A DNA stretch of 64,000 nucleotides from Staphylococcus argenteus (GCF_000236925.1 NC_016941.1:1550001-1614000), one strand, 5' to 3'. Shown: positions 33,617 to 44,799, counted from the first letter of the stretch. Program-made: numbers and translations. Notes: generated by a model from the sequence alone, not told the origin.

Positions 33617-33656
33617 AAATAAAAGTTCAAGCATATGCTTGAACTTTTATTTTTTA
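33617..33656. terminator. Bidirectional terminator between rpsT and holA
   Basis: A 36-bp perfect palindrome (33617-33652) is flanked by T-rich sequence on both strands. It sits 8 bp after rpsT and 7 bp after the convergent holA stop. Confidence 0.88.
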
Positions 33657-33658
33657 TG

Positions 33659-34633
33659 TTATAGCGATAAAATAAATAATTCCAGGATTAAATGTTTATC
33701 CATATAAGATGACTTGAGTTTATAATCAGTTTCCGCACAAGCATCTATAATATTCAATAATTCATCAAGTTGATAATGTCTCACTTGTCCTAACGCTAAT
33801 TTTACTCTATATGGATGTACGCCTATTGTTTTAGCAATTTGCTGTCCACTATATCCTTTTTGACTCAAAATCTTACATTGATAAAATAATCGGTAATTGC
33901 TCGTAATTAGTGCAAGTAATTTAATAGGTTCTTCTTTCATAGTTATTAAATCTTTTACTAAATGAATTGCTTGTTCCTTTTTCCTTTTCTGAATGTATTC
34001 TGTGAGTAGAAATACATTTTGCTCTAAACTTCTGTTAATAATTTGATTGACATCTTGCTTATTAATTGTTGGTCTGTCACCTAAAAACAAAATTAACTTT
34101 TCTAATTCTTGAGAAACAATATTAAAGTTAATACCTGTCAACTCAATAAATAAATCTAATGCATCTCTTTTGATATCTTTGAAATTCTCATTTAATTTAC
34201 TTTGGATCCATTTTTTTATTTCTTCTTCAGACATTTGCTCTATTTTTTTAAGCCTTGCATTCTTTTTTAGAGTTTTAGTTAACTTTTTTCTTTCATCAAG
34301 TTTATTTTGATATATCTCAAAGACTATCAAATTTTCACCGTCATATTTTTCAATAAATTCTATTAATTGATCTACATTATGAGCCATATCTTTTGGCGAT
34401 TTTTCACCTGTAAATATATATGCATTTTTAACCAAAATTGCTTTTTTATCTGAAAAGAAAGGCAATGTTAATGTTTCTTCAACAATTGGCGCAATCTCTG
34501 TTTCGTATAAATTATATTTCACAAAGTTAAAGTCATCTCTATCACTTTCCAAAAATTGTGATATGATTTCTGCGCTTTGTTTTTCAACCAATTCAGGCAC
34601 ATCTCCATAAATAGCTACAATATTGTCGCTCAT
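33659..34633 (-). CDS. holA: DNA polymerase III delta subunit
   Basis: This 324-residue clamp-loader subunit opens the sliding clamp. The sequence fits the HolA family: an N-terminal AAA+-like fold without a functional P-loop, a middle helical lid (EEEIKKWIQSKLNENFKDI, ELTGINFNIVSQELEKLILFLGD), and a C-terminal collar domain (KDLITMKEEPIKLLALITSNYRLF). It lies after comEC with 56 bp between them, as in Bacillus (yqeN after comEC), so it may be reached by readthrough from the com operon. Confidence 0.92.
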   Translation of the reverse strand: MSDNIVAIYGDVPELVEKQSAEIISQFLESDRDDFNFVKYNLYETEIAPIVEETLTLPFFSDKKAILVKNAYIFTGEKSPKDMAHNVDQLIEFIEKYDGENLIVFEIYQNKLDERKKLTKTLKKNARLKKIEQMSEEEIKKWIQSKLNENFKDIKRDALDLFIELTGINFNIVSQELEKLILFLGDRPTINKQDVNQIINRSLEQNVFLLTEYIQKRKKEQAIHLVKDLITMKEEPIKLLALITSNYRLFYQCKILSQKGYSGQQIAKTIGVHPYRVKLALGQVRHYQLDELLNIIDACAETDYKLKSSYMDKHLILELFILSL

Positions 34634-34689
34634 TCATTACACCCTTTCATTCGTTTAACACATCAATAGATTATATCATGTTTCTGTAT

Positions 34690-36894
34690 CTATAAACCAC
34701 TTGCATTTCCATAAGAGTTTGAATCAACTTTTAAATTTTCATCTAAGTCTATTGTAACTTCACCGTTTTGTTGACTATTGTAAATGCGACTGCGAATACC
34801 TTGCAATCGTTTAACAACTTCTATGTTAGGTAGATGATACATATTGTTCTTCCCAGAAGAAATCAAACTTATTTTAGGCCTAATCACCTCTATAAATTCT
34901 TTAGAACTACTTGTCTTACTTCCATGATGTCCTACTTTTAAAATATCAATCTCTGGCAAATTATATTTCTTTAATAGTAAAGATTCATTATTTTTACTAG
35001 CATCACCCATTAATAAAGCTTTTTTATTTTGATATGTAATCATAGTAATAATCGAATATTCATTTTTATCTCGGCTATTTGGAATAAAACTATCAAAAAA
35101 TTGAAAACTACTATCCCCAAGTTTAAAACTACTAACTTGTCTTACATCCATAAGTTTAATGTTATACTTATGGCTTAATTTTGATAATAACAACAATGTT
35201 TTACTACTATATCCTTTATTGTATATCACTATATGCTTAATTTTAATATGACTAATAATATATTCTACTTCACCAATATGGTCATTGTGTGGATGTGTTA
35301 AAATTAAATACTCTAATTCGTTTATCCCTCTTTCATTTAGCGTTGGTAAAATATGATATTTAGAAATTGAAAAACTAGGTTGTTTAGTATCATTAATCAC
35401 TTTTCCACCTGTATCAATCAAGACATTTTGGTTCTTACCGCCTTCATATAAAATACTGTCTCCCTGCCCCACATTTAACATTGTAATTTTGTGATGTGAA
35501 TTTGTTGGATACGTTATTAATAATGTCATAATAATTATAGTCCAAAACGTAACCAATCTATATTTACGTTTAGCCAATAACCAAAATATGTAATAAACAG
35601 AAATTATAAACAATATAAATATCCAATCATTAAACTTAGGAATAGAAAAGTGTGATTGCTTGATTCGAGTGAATAGGTCTAGTAACCAATCATGAAAATT
35701 GAAACTTAGGTCAACAAAGTAATTTAGCGGCGTTAAGCCCACAATAAAATGGCTTGTAATAAAGAATACAATTGATAGAGGAAACAGTATAATCGAATAG
35801 TACGGTACAAAAATCAAATTAGATAAAAAACCCACCCATTGAAGTTGATGAAAGTTAGGAATGGCAACGATAAATGAAGCTAATTGTGCAATAAAAGTAA
35901 TTATGAATAATGATTGTAACTTTGACAATTGCTGTAAAAAAGGAAAAAGTAGCATAATAAAAAATGAAATGATGAATGAAAATTGAAATCCAATATCATA
36001 AACAACTAGTGGATTCAAAATAAACATAATTATAAAAGTAAATGCTAATAGCTGAATACCCTTTATTTTAATTTGCTTAGTAATAAGTAGTACTAGTGTT
36101 GTCATTATTATAGCTCTTACCGCACTAGGTGCATAATTTGTGTATTGAGCAAACAAAGCTAATACAATGATTGTAATTCCTTTAATGACAAATAAAGGAA
36201 AATTTAATCGTTTTAAAGGTTGGTAAATTAAGAATACAATTGCAGCTATATGCGAGCCACTTACTGCCAGCAAATGATATATACCTATCTCTTTAACACG
36301 TTCCTTAAATTGCTCATTAATTTCTTTTACGTCACCAGTAATCAATGCCATAATACGATTTGGAAACTTAATACCCGAATCATAAATTCGATTCATTATA
36401 AACTGTTTATGTTTCTCAATTAAATTAGACTGGTTCGATTTTAGACAGCTTTGTACAACTATACTTTGTAATTTAAGAGTTACAAACTTGTTGTCATTAA
36501 CTTTGAATTGTCCTTTAACAATACAATTACGACTTTCAATTTTCTTTAAATCAAAATTCTTTTTATCTGTTAAAAAGAAAGGATATATTTCATTCTTTAA
36601 ACTCAACCTACCTTTATATGTGTCACTATCTTGACGTTGAATTTGGATTACTTGAGCACGCTCATTAAACTGAGGATTACGTTCAATATAATTGATATAA
36701 TTAAATACTGCTTGTTGCGAATAATGTAAATACCATGAGGAAAAAATGATTAAAAAGAGAGAAATAGGAGCATAAACTATTTTATTTTTACGATAAGCAA
36801 TAAACAAAAGTAAAATGAAAAGAAATGTAGAGAGCACTTTGCTAGAATTCCAAAGTACTCCTACAATCATTGATAATGCGACATACAGCAACAC
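34690..36894 (-). CDS. comEC: DNA uptake channel ComEC/Rec2
   Basis: This 734-residue membrane protein forms the channel that takes up single-stranded DNA. Two N-terminal membrane segments and an OB-like external domain (about 50-160) come first. The Competence domain with many membrane segments follows (about 200-470, including HLLAVSGSHIAAIVFLIY). A C-terminal metallo-beta-lactamase-like domain has HPHNDHIGE and VGHHGSKTSSS, probably a nuclease. The frame is intact, unlike in some strains. The gene follows comEB without a gap. Competence in staphylococci is normally silent and needs SigH. Confidence 0.93.
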   Translation of the reverse strand: MLLYVALSMIVGVLWNSSKVLSTFLFILLLFIAYRKNKIVYAPISLFLIIFSSWYLHYSQQAVFNYINYIERNPQFNERAQVIQIQRQDSDTYKGRLSLKNEIYPFFLTDKKNFDLKKIESRNCIVKGQFKVNDNKFVTLKLQSIVVQSCLKSNQSNLIEKHKQFIMNRIYDSGIKFPNRIMALITGDVKEINEQFKERVKEIGIYHLLAVSGSHIAAIVFLIYQPLKRLNFPLFVIKGITIIVLALFAQYTNYAPSAVRAIIMTTLVLLITKQIKIKGIQLLAFTFIIMFILNPLVVYDIGFQFSFIISFFIMLLFPFLQQLSKLQSLFIITFIAQLASFIVAIPNFHQLQWVGFLSNLIFVPYYSIILFPLSIVFFITSHFIVGLTPLNYFVDLSFNFHDWLLDLFTRIKQSHFSIPKFNDWIFILFIISVYYIFWLLAKRKYRLVTFWTIIIMTLLITYPTNSHHKITMLNVGQGDSILYEGGKNQNVLIDTGGKVINDTKQPSFSISKYHILPTLNERGINELEYLILTHPHNDHIGEVEYIISHIKIKHIVIYNKGYSSKTLLLLSKLSHKYNIKLMDVRQVSSFKLGDSSFQFFDSFIPNSRDKNEYSIITMITYQNKKALLMGDASKNNESLLLKKYNLPEIDILKVGHHGSKTSSSKEFIEVIRPKISLISSGKNNMYHLPNIEVVKRLQGIRSRIYNSQQNGEVTIDLDENLKVDSNSYGNASGL

Positions 36895-36895
36895 A

Positions 36896-37357
36896 TTAAC
36901 CTTTAGTCAGGTATTTAGCAACATATTCTGGTGAAAATGGAATTTTTTTAAATTCAATACCAGATTGCTTGAGTAATTTAGTTGCATATTCATGGTTATG
37001 ATAATCTTCTGCATAGTAGATACGCTTTATGCCTGCTTGAATAATTGACTTTGTACAATTTAGGCATGGAAAATGAGTAACGTAGATTGTAGCACCTTCA
37101 GTAGATACACCTTGTTTTGCACATTGTAATAAAGCATTCATTTCTGCATGTATCGTTCTGATACAATGTCCATCTTCAATTAAACATCCTTCATCTATAC
37201 AATGCACCTCGCCAGCTACAGAGCCATTATAACCACCAGCAATAATACGATTATCCTTAACAATCGTTGCACCTACAGATAATCTTTGACAAGTTGAACG
37301 TAATGCTAGCAAATGACTTTGTGCCATAAAATATTCTTCCCACTTGATTCTTTCCAA
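36896..37357 (-). CDS. comEB: ComEB, deoxycytidylate deaminase-like protein
   Basis: This 153-residue zinc deaminase family protein has an intact catalytic site: HAEMNALLQC (His-x-Glu) and PCLNC (PCxxC). It resembles dCMP deaminase, which feeds dUMP for thymidylate synthesis, but in the competence operon ComEB is also implicated in placing the uptake machinery. The TTG at 37357 is selected because AAGGTG lies 6 nt before it. A GTG three codons upstream is part of that site. It lies between comEA and comEC. Confidence 0.9.
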   Translation of the reverse strand: MERIKWEEYFMAQSHLLALRSTCQRLSVGATIVKDNRIIAGGYNGSVAGEVHCIDEGCLIEDGHCIRTIHAEMNALLQCAKQGVSTEGATIYVTHFPCLNCTKSIIQAGIKRIYYAEDYHNHEYATKLLKQSGIEFKKIPFSPEYVAKYLTKG

Positions 37358-37448
37358 GATGTTCACCTTCCATACTTAAAATTTAGTAACATTTTCTAAT
37401 AATATAAGATTAATCACAAAAAATAAAATTTGCAATTAAAATAATCCG

Positions 37449-38156
37449 TTATGTCGTGAAATAAGATTTCAGTTTATCAAAAGTTTTACTTCCAAAACCT
37501 TTTACTTTTTTCAAATCGTCAATTTCTTGAAATGCACCTTGTTGGTTGCGATATTCAACAATTGCATTAGCTTTAGCTTGACCTACTCCAGGAACAGACA
37601 TCAATTCAGATACAGATGCCGTATTTAGATTTACTTTAGTATTATTTGTGTTTCCATTATTTGTGTTCCCATTTTTTGTGTTCCCATTTTTTTCGTGCAC
37701 ACTATTTACTCCAATTTGTGGTTCAACGTTCTTTTGTCCTTTATGCGGTATAAAAATCATTTTTTGATCTGTTAATTTTTCAGACAAATTAATTTGACTT
37801 ACATCTGCATCATCCAATAATTGTGCTTTATCAAGTAAATCAATTACTCTATCCTTAGATGTCATTTTGTAAACATTAGGATGTTTAACAGCACCTTTTA
37901 CATCGATATATACAGGACCTTTATTTTTTGAATTATCTCCATCTTTGACCTGGACATCTTCTAATTTGGACAAACTACTATTTTCACTAGTGTTTTGTTT
38001 CAGAGCAGTATCTTTATTTTCAAAATCTCTTGCAGTATGTTCATCTTGTCTCCAGAATATAAAACCTATTAATAACATAATTAAAACAACAGCACTTATA
38101 ATATATAACTTCCATTGATTGAAAAAATCTTTATAGCGTAATAAAAATTGATACAA
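37449..38156 (-). CDS. comEA: DNA receptor ComEA
   Basis: This membrane-anchored double-strand DNA receptor of competence is about 235 residues long. One N-terminal membrane segment (about 15-35) is followed by a SLBB-like domain (about 80-145, PVYIDVKGAVKHPNVYKM). An Asn/Gly/Thr-rich linker and a C-terminal helix-hairpin-helix pair bind DNA (KVNLNTASVSELMSVPGVG and KKVKGFGSKTFDKLK). The linker is built of three 15-bp tandem repeats. The start is one of two adjacent TTG codons (38159 or 38156) behind GAGGAG. A GTG further upstream overlaps the site and is rejected. Confidence 0.9.
   Translation of the reverse strand: MYQFLLRYKDFFNQWKLYIISAVVLIMLLIGFIFWRQDEHTARDFENKDTALKQNTSENSSLSKLEDVQVKDGDNSKNKGPVYIDVKGAVKHPNVYKMTSKDRVIDLLDKAQLLDDADVSQINLSEKLTDQKMIFIPHKGQKNVEPQIGVNSVHEKNGNTKNGNTNNGNTNNTKVNLNTASVSELMSVPGVGQAKANAIVEYRNQQGAFQEIDDLKKVKGFGSKTFDKLKSYFTT
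37644..37688 (-). repeat. Three 15-bp tandem repeats in the comEA linker
   Basis: Units lie at 37674-37688, 37659-37673 and 37644-37658. Each encodes Asn-Gly-Asn-Thr-Lys/Asn, and they differ at only one or two bases. The unit length is a multiple of three, so copy-number change would keep the frame. Confidence 0.9.
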
Positions 38157-38204
38157 CAAAACCACTCCTCAACTTTTTACACGTCTGAGCAAGTGGTTTT
38201 ACTT

Positions 38205-38921
38205 TTATTTTTTGGCAATAAAAAATAATCTATCTGCATGTTCATTATGTTCATTTTCATCAAAGTCTGTAAAAGTTTCGATGTCATTAAATCCAATTTC
38301 GGTCAACCATTTTAAATAAGTTGTTTCTGCGAATGTCCTTTGATAATGTGACTCGTCAAATCTAGAATATGTTTGATTTTCATTTTGTATGAAAAATGAC
38401 ATTTCGTGATAAACACTTAAAGGTAAGTCACCTTGTATTGCATCCCACGCTAAAAATATTCCGTCTCTATCATCAATATAACTTTGGTTATTAAACAATG
38501 TCATCATCTTGTGTACTGTATGTACATCAAACATAAATACACCTGAGTCATTCAAATGATTATATACATTTTTGAATGTTTCAATGACAGCATTCTCATC
38601 TTGTAAATAGTTTAGAGAGTCACAAAAAATTGTGATAACATCAAATGTTTGCTGCAAATCAAAAGAAGTCATGTTGCCCTCTATCCAATTAACATTTGTT
38701 GATTTTTGAGACGCAACAGTTAACATATCTACGCTTAAATCCATACCAGTCACTTGACCTAAATCTACTAATCGAACAGTCAAGCTCCCTGTTCCACAAC
38801 CAATATCCAAAATATTCGAGCCATTCTCACAATAATTTGCAACAAGTTCATACCATTTTTCATAAGGTTGATCTTGTGTTAATTGATCATACACTAAACT
38901 CATTTCCGCATATTGTGACAT
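38205..38921 (-). CDS. SAM-dependent methyltransferase (YqeM-like), substrate unknown
   Basis: This 238-residue class I methyltransferase has SAM motif I as ILDIGCGTGSLTVRL, MDLSVDMLTVA (motif II) and VITIFCDSLNYLQ (motif IV). The C-terminal part has several conserved aromatic residues. By position (after rsfS, before comEA) it corresponds to B. subtilis yqeM. No substrate can be read from the sequence; rRNA, tRNA or small molecules are all possible. It begins 2 bp after the rsfS stop, so it is expressed with the ribosome-factor genes. Confidence 0.85.
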   Translation of the reverse strand: MSQYAEMSLVYDQLTQDQPYEKWYELVANYCENGSNILDIGCGTGSLTVRLVDLGQVTGMDLSVDMLTVASQKSTNVNWIEGNMTSFDLQQTFDVITIFCDSLNYLQDENAVIETFKNVYNHLNDSGVFMFDVHTVHKMMTLFNNQSYIDDRDGIFLAWDAIQGDLPLSVYHEMSFFIQNENQTYSRFDESHYQRTFAETTYLKWLTEIGFNDIETFTDFDENEHNEHADRLFFIAKK

Positions 38922-38923
38922 AA

Positions 38924-39277
38924 TTAGTACGCAACCTGGCCATAAGATTCTAATGGTGCATCTTGATATAACTTTTCAATATTATAGTAATTTCTTTCAT
39001 CTTTATGGAAAACATGTACTACAACATCCGCTAAATCAATTAAAATCCAGCGTGCTTCATTGTAACCTTCCATACGTTTTACATCAACATTTTGTTCGTT
39101 GGCCGCTTCTTTAACAGCTCGAGCAATTGCTTGAACTTGGCGTTCGTTATTTCCATGGGTTACAACAAAATAATCTGTCATATCACTAATGTTTTTCATC
39201 TCTAATGAAATGATATCTTCGCCTTTTTTATTGTCAACTGCATTCACTGCAATTGTTAATAATTCTTGTGAATTCAT
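38924..39277 (-). CDS. rsfS: Ribosomal silencing factor RsfS
   Basis: This 117-residue protein binds ribosomal protein L14 and blocks subunit joining when nutrients are low. The DUF143 fold is visible with DMTDYFVVTHGNNERQVQAIA and DLADVVVHVFHKDERNYYNIEKLY. It abuts yqeK directly and is followed by the methyltransferase. Confidence 0.95.
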   Translation of the reverse strand: MNSQELLTIAVNAVDNKKGEDIISLEMKNISDMTDYFVVTHGNNERQVQAIARAVKEAANEQNVDVKRMEGYNEARWILIDLADVVVHVFHKDERNYYNIEKLYQDAPLESYGQVAY

Positions 39278-40714
<1,437 letters not shown>

Positions 40715-40718
40715 AGTG

Positions 40719-41525
40719 TTATTCTCCTTTTAATTTTTCTAATACTGCTAATTTCATACAGTTAATATCAGCTTCTTTACCTGTCCATATTTTAAAACTT
40801 TCAGCACCTTGATAAATAAACATATCTAATCCATTATAAATCGGGTTTCCTTTTTCTTCTGCCTTTAATAAAATCGGTGTTTTATAAGGTATATAAACAA
40901 TATCACTCACTAAAGCATTCTGAGAAAGATGCTTCAATTCGATAATACTATCATTATTTTCTGCCATACCTGCCGGAGTAGTATTTATCACAATATCAAA
41001 TTCATCTAAATACATTTCAGCATCGTTTAACGTAATTTGATTCACATCTAAATTCCAAGATTCAAATCGAGACATTGTTCTATTCGCGACTGTCAATTTA
41101 TGCTTTACAATTTTAGATAATTCATAAGTGATGCCTTTGCTTGCACCACCTGCCCCCAAAATTAATATATATGCATTCTCTAAATCTGGATAAACTTGGT
41201 ATAAACCTTTAACATAACCAATGCCATCTGTATTATACCCTATCCACTTACCTTCTTTTATCAAAACGGTATTTACAGCACCTGCAATAATTGCTTGTTC
41301 ATCAATGATGTCTAAATAAGGCATGATACGTTCTTTATGCGGAATAGTAACATTAAAGCCATTTAATTTTTTTTCAGATATAATTTCTTTAATTAAATGA
41401 AAATCCTCAACTGGAATATTTAAAGCGTCATAAGTATAGTCTAACCCTAAAGACTTAAAGTTTGCACTATGCATCGACGGTGATAAAGAATGCTCAATTG
41501 GACTACCGATAACTGCAAATTTCAT
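40719..41525 (-). CDS. aroE: Shikimate dehydrogenase
   Basis: This 268-residue NADP-dependent enzyme reduces 3-dehydroshikimate in aromatic amino-acid synthesis. The substrate site is [17 protein letters not shown] and [10 protein letters not shown] (catalytic Lys); [11 protein letters not shown] carries the Asp partner. The cofactor loop is [11 protein letters not shown]. The ATG follows AAGGTGATTTAAAA. It is a standard MLST gene in S. aureus. It stands among ribosome-assembly genes, which is its conserved position in Firmicutes. Confidence 0.97.
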   Translation of the reverse strand: MKFAVIGSPIEHSLSPSMHSANFKSLGLDYTYDALNIPVEDFHLIKEIISEKKLNGFNVTIPHKERIMPYLDIIDEQAIIAGAVNTVLIKEGKWIGYNTDGIGYVKGLYQVYPDLENAYILILGAGGASKGITYELSKIVKHKLTVANRTMSRFESWNLDVNQITLNDAEMYLDEFDIVINTTPAGMAENNDSIIELKHLSQNALVSDIVYIPYKTPILLKAEEKGNPIYNGLDMFIYQGAESFKIWTGKEADINCMKLAVLEKLKGE

Positions 41526-41537
41526 TTTTAAATCACC

Positions 41538-42638
41538 TTACAAAATAGAATTTCTTAATATAACATCAACATTTTTAGGAACACGTACAATCACTTTTGC
41601 TCCTGGTCCAATAGTTATAAAACCAAGCCCAGAAATCATTACATCTCGTTTTTCTTTACCAGTTTCAAGTCTAACAGCTTTCACCTCATTAAGATCAAAG
41701 TTTTGAGGATTACTAGGTGGCGTTAATAACTCACCTAATTGATTACGCCATAATTCGTTAGCTTTTTCTGTTTTAGTTCGATGTATATTCAATTCATTTG
41801 AAAAGAAGCAAATTAATGGGCGCTTGCCACCTGATACATAATCAATTCGCGCTAATCCGCCAAAGAACAATGTTTGTTCTTCATTTAATTGATAAACACG
41901 TTGTTTGATTTCTTTTTTAGGCATTATAATTTTTAATTCTTTTTCACTCACTAAATGAGTCATTTGATGGTCTTGAATAATACCTGGTGTATCGAACATA
42001 AATGAAGTTTCATCTAGAGGAATATCAATCATATCCAAAGTTGTGCCTGGGAATCTTGATGTTGTTACAACATCTTTCTCTCCGACACTTGCTTCAATTA
42101 ATTTATTGATTAGTGTTGATTTACCAACATTTGTAGTTCCTACAATATACACGTCTTCATTTTCTCTTACTTTTGCAATTGAGCTTAATAAATCATCGAT
42201 ACCCCAGCCTTTTTCTGCTGAAATTAACACGACATCATCTGCTTCTAATCCATATTTTCTAGCAGTTCGTTTTAACCATTCTTTAACTCGACGCTTATTA
42301 ATTTGCTTCGGTAATAAATCCAATTTATTTGCCGCTAAAATAATCTTTTTATTTCCGACAATACGTTTAACTGCATTGATAAAAGATCCTTCAAAGTCAA
42401 ACACATCGACAACATTAACGACAATACCTTTTTTATCTGCAAGACCTGATAATAATTTTAAAAAGTCTTCGCTTTCTAACCCTACGTCCTGAACTTCATT
42501 ATAATTTTTCAGTCGGAAACAACGTCTACAAATCACGTCATCTCGGAACAGATTATGTTCTGGTACAAAACCAGGTTTATTTTTATCTTCAGATTGAAGT
42601 GGTGCACCACAACCGATACATTTTAAAATATCTGACAA
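41538..42638 (-). CDS. yqeH: Ribosome-assembly GTPase YqeH
   Basis: This 366-residue circularly permuted GTPase is needed for 30S assembly. An N-terminal treble-clef zinc finger is visible (CIGCGAPLQ and CRRCFRL). The G motifs appear out of order, with G4 NKLDLL near residue 105 before G1 GTTNVGKST near 165 and G3 DTPG near 215, which is diagnostic. The C-terminal domain (VIVRVPKNVDVILRN) binds RNA. It starts immediately after yqeG. Confidence 0.95.
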   Translation of the reverse strand: MSDILKCIGCGAPLQSEDKNKPGFVPEHNLFRDDVICRRCFRLKNYNEVQDVGLESEDFLKLLSGLADKKGIVVNVVDVFDFEGSFINAVKRIVGNKKIILAANKLDLLPKQINKRRVKEWLKRTARKYGLEADDVVLISAEKGWGIDDLLSSIAKVRENEDVYIVGTTNVGKSTLINKLIEASVGEKDVVTTSRFPGTTLDMIDIPLDETSFMFDTPGIIQDHQMTHLVSEKELKIIMPKKEIKQRVYQLNEEQTLFFGGLARIDYVSGGKRPLICFFSNELNIHRTKTEKANELWRNQLGELLTPPSNPQNFDLNEVKAVRLETGKEKRDVMISGLGFITIGPGAKVIVRVPKNVDVILRNSIL

Positions 42639-43166
42639 TCAATTTTCCTCCCATGTGATATAACCTTTTTTACTAAAATGACGCAATAATCGTCTTTCAA
42701 TCAATCTATTAAACTTAGTAATAAATCCATCTGTTCTCTTTACTGGAACTACCATAATTGTATATAAACCTCGACGATTCCCACCAAATACATCTGTAAG
42801 CATTTGGTCACCAATGACAACTGTTTCATCTGGCTTAATGTTCATTTTAGTCATTGCTTTGTCAAATGCTTTACCCATTGGTTTTCTTGCTTTAAATATA
42901 AAATCTATATCTAAGTGCTGACTAAAACTCGCAACACGTGTTTCGTTGTTATTAGACACAATTGTGACTGTGATGCCTTTTTCATTAGCTTCTTTAAACC
43001 AAGCTTTAACACGTTCTGTAGGTTCTTTTACATCCCAACCTACTAATGTATTATCCAAATCTGTTATGATACCTTTCACGCCTTTGTCGACTAACTTATC
43101 TAAATCAATTTGAAATATTGACTGAACATATGAATTAGGCATAAAAAACTTGCGAACTAAACCCAT
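42639..43166 (-). CDS. yqeG: HAD-superfamily phosphatase YqeG
   Basis: This 175-residue HAD subfamily IIIA protein has the nucleophile motif DLDNTLVGWD, motif II in TIVSNNNE, a conserved Lys in KARKPMGKAF, and motif IV GDQMLTDVFGGN. The family resembles phosphatidylglycerophosphatase GEP4, but the bacterial substrate is not established. It heads the run that continues with yqeH and aroE and abuts yqeH without a gap. Confidence 0.88.
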   Translation of the reverse strand: MGLVRKFFMPNSYVQSIFQIDLDKLVDKGVKGIITDLDNTLVGWDVKEPTERVKAWFKEANEKGITVTIVSNNNETRVASFSQHLDIDFIFKARKPMGKAFDKAMTKMNIKPDETVVIGDQMLTDVFGGNRRGLYTIMVVPVKRTDGFITKFNRLIERRLLRHFSKKGYITWEEN

Positions 43167-43185
43167 TTAACTCACCTTTACCTTT

Positions 43186-43872
43186 TTATAATTGAGAAAC
43201 TAATGCTTCAACTGTTTGACTAGATGATACTGCTGCTTTTTCTAAAAATGCTTCAAAACTAATTTCAGCTTCTCCATTTGCCAAGTCAGAAACAGCTCTC
43301 ACAACAACAAATGGTACTTTGAACTGATAACATGTTTGTGCAATTGCTGTAGCTTCCATTTCAACCGCCATAGCATTTGGAAATACTTCTTTAATTTTCT
43401 GACGTTGTTCTACACTACCAATAAAGCTATCTCCACTCACTATCAAGCCTACTTTAGCTGCTAATTGCTGTTGATCAATTACTTGTGATACTTTTTCTAT
43501 TAAGCCTTTACTTGATTCAAAAGTAGCTGGCATCTGTGGTATTTGACCAAATTCATATCCAAATGCTGTTGCATCTGCATCATGATATTTTAAATCATCA
43601 CTTATAAGCACGTCACCAACTTTCAGACTTTCGTCTAGTGCACCTGCCGATCCAGTGTTAATAATAATATCAGGTTTGAATTTATTAATTAATAATGTTG
43701 TAGAAATTGCAGCGTTCACCTTTCCAATTCCACTTTGGGTAATCACTACTTCTCTTTCTTGTAAAATGCCAGTATAAAATTTAACATGTGCAATTGAAAT
43801 CTCACTTAATTGTGTTAATTTATTTTTTAAAATTGTAACTTCTTCTTCCATGGCACCAATTATACCAATCAT
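43186..43872 (-). CDS. mtnN: 5'-methylthioadenosine/S-adenosylhomocysteine nucleosidase
   Basis: This 228-residue Pfs/MtnN enzyme cleaves adenine from methylthioadenosine and S-adenosylhomocysteine, clearing SAM by-products and feeding the LuxS step. Signatures are [35 protein letters not shown] and VRAVSDLA (catalytic Asp). The ATG at 43872 follows GAGGTGA at 8 nt; the GTG at 43884 overlaps that site. Compared with S. aureus as I recall it, about 15 positions differ, which suggests a sister species. It is followed 19 bp later by yqeG. Confidence 0.95.
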   Translation of the reverse strand: MIGIIGAMEEEVTILKNKLTQLSEISIAHVKFYTGILQEREVVITQSGIGKVNAAISTTLLINKFKPDIIINTGSAGALDESLKVGDVLISDDLKYHDADATAFGYEFGQIPQMPATFESSKGLIEKVSQVIDQQQLAAKVGLIVSGDSFIGSVEQRQKIKEVFPNAMAVEMEATAIAQTCYQFKVPFVVVRAVSDLANGEAEISFEAFLEKAAVSSSQTVEALVSQL

Positions 43873-44181
43873 TATCTGATTCACCTCATTTATAAAATCC
43901 TAGCATTTGTTATTTTATCACATTTTAATCACTACAACGACAAGTATAATGATTTTCATCATAGTGCTAATATTTTGCATATTTTAGGTTAATTTAACTT
44001 TCTACAAACAAACTACTAACGGAAATCTAAACTGGAGATTATCTTAGAGGTAATAATTTATTCATTGCATTCATTTTTCAAGACGAGAAATAAGATAATT
44101 TATAAAACAAAGATCACTTTATTAATCAGAATGAAAATGATATGTTTAGATAAATCATGATGAAAATATGAGGGATATATA
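43873..44181. other. Intergenic region between divergent mtnN and the small membrane gene
   Basis: This is 309 bp of AT-rich sequence that must hold promoters for both flanking genes. I see no RNA gene, repeat or clear operator in it. Confidence 0.5.
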
Positions 44182-44451
44182 ATGGCACAAAATAATCAAA
44201 ACAACTATGTAACAAAGATAGCCACTTGGGGCAGTTTTATCGCAATTGCTTCATTTATTATTTTATTTGTTAGTATTTTTTTAAAATTCACTTTTGACGT
44301 TCAATTTTTAACACAGGTGATGAATATATGTCGATATACTTTGATTTTAGGATTTATACTTATGTCCTTACCTGATGTTGTTGATAAAAACATCAAGAAA
44401 ATTATATTCGATGCATTTATTATCATTGTCTTTATCTTCTTTTTACTATAG
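44182..44451 (+). CDS. Small hydrophobic membrane protein, function unknown
   Basis: I do not recognise this 89-residue protein. After a polar start (MAQNNQNNYVTKIA) it has three membrane segments: about 14-34 (WGSFIAIASFIILFVSIFL), 47-63 (MNICRYTLILGFILMSLP) and 74-89 (FDAFIIIVFIFFLL). A short charged loop, DVVDKNIKK, precedes the last segment, which runs to the C-terminus. GAGGGATATATA before the ATG supports translation. It stands alone on the plus strand between mtnN and the Fic gene. The 3' side has only a weak hairpin (GACCAG/CTGGTC, 44508-44532). Confidence 0.7.
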   Translation: MAQNNQNNYVTKIATWGSFIAIASFIILFVSIFLKFTFDVQFLTQVMNICRYTLILGFILMSLPDVVDKNIKKIIFDAFIIIVFIFFLL

Positions 44452-44687
44452 AAATGTGAATCATTGTTACAAAAATAATCATAACTATATCGTTAATTTC
44501 TACATCTGACCAGTTGTTAAAATCATCTGGTCTTTAATTTTGGTCTATCAAACAAACGATACATATTTATGTAATTACACTAATTATAATCAAGAACCTA
44601 TATCACAGAAAAATTCTAATTTAATATATTTGTCGAGAACAAAGTTAATTTAACAATTATAGAATTAACTTGCGATTTTTTACCAAA
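44452..44687. other. Non-coding AT-rich region after the small membrane gene
   Basis: It contains one weak 6-bp hairpin (44508-44532) followed by TTTAATTTT, which could end the plus-strand transcript. Nothing else is recognised before the Fic terminator. Confidence 0.4.
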
Positions 44688-44719
44688 CAAAAAAGCAGCA
44701 CACGAAACATGTGCCACTC
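44688..44719 (-). terminator. Terminator of the Fic gene, copy A of a 32-bp direct repeat
   Basis: On the minus strand an 11-bp stem (44694-44704 with 44708-44718, three G-U pairs) and a 3-nt loop are followed by TTTTTT. The same 32 bases occur at 46167-46198. Confidence 0.85.
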
Positions 44720-44799
44720 TCAACGAATTTATTTTTTCTATGAAGTAATTACGTAATCTTACAAACAACTTAACTAGTATAGCTAAAGCACAATAAAAC

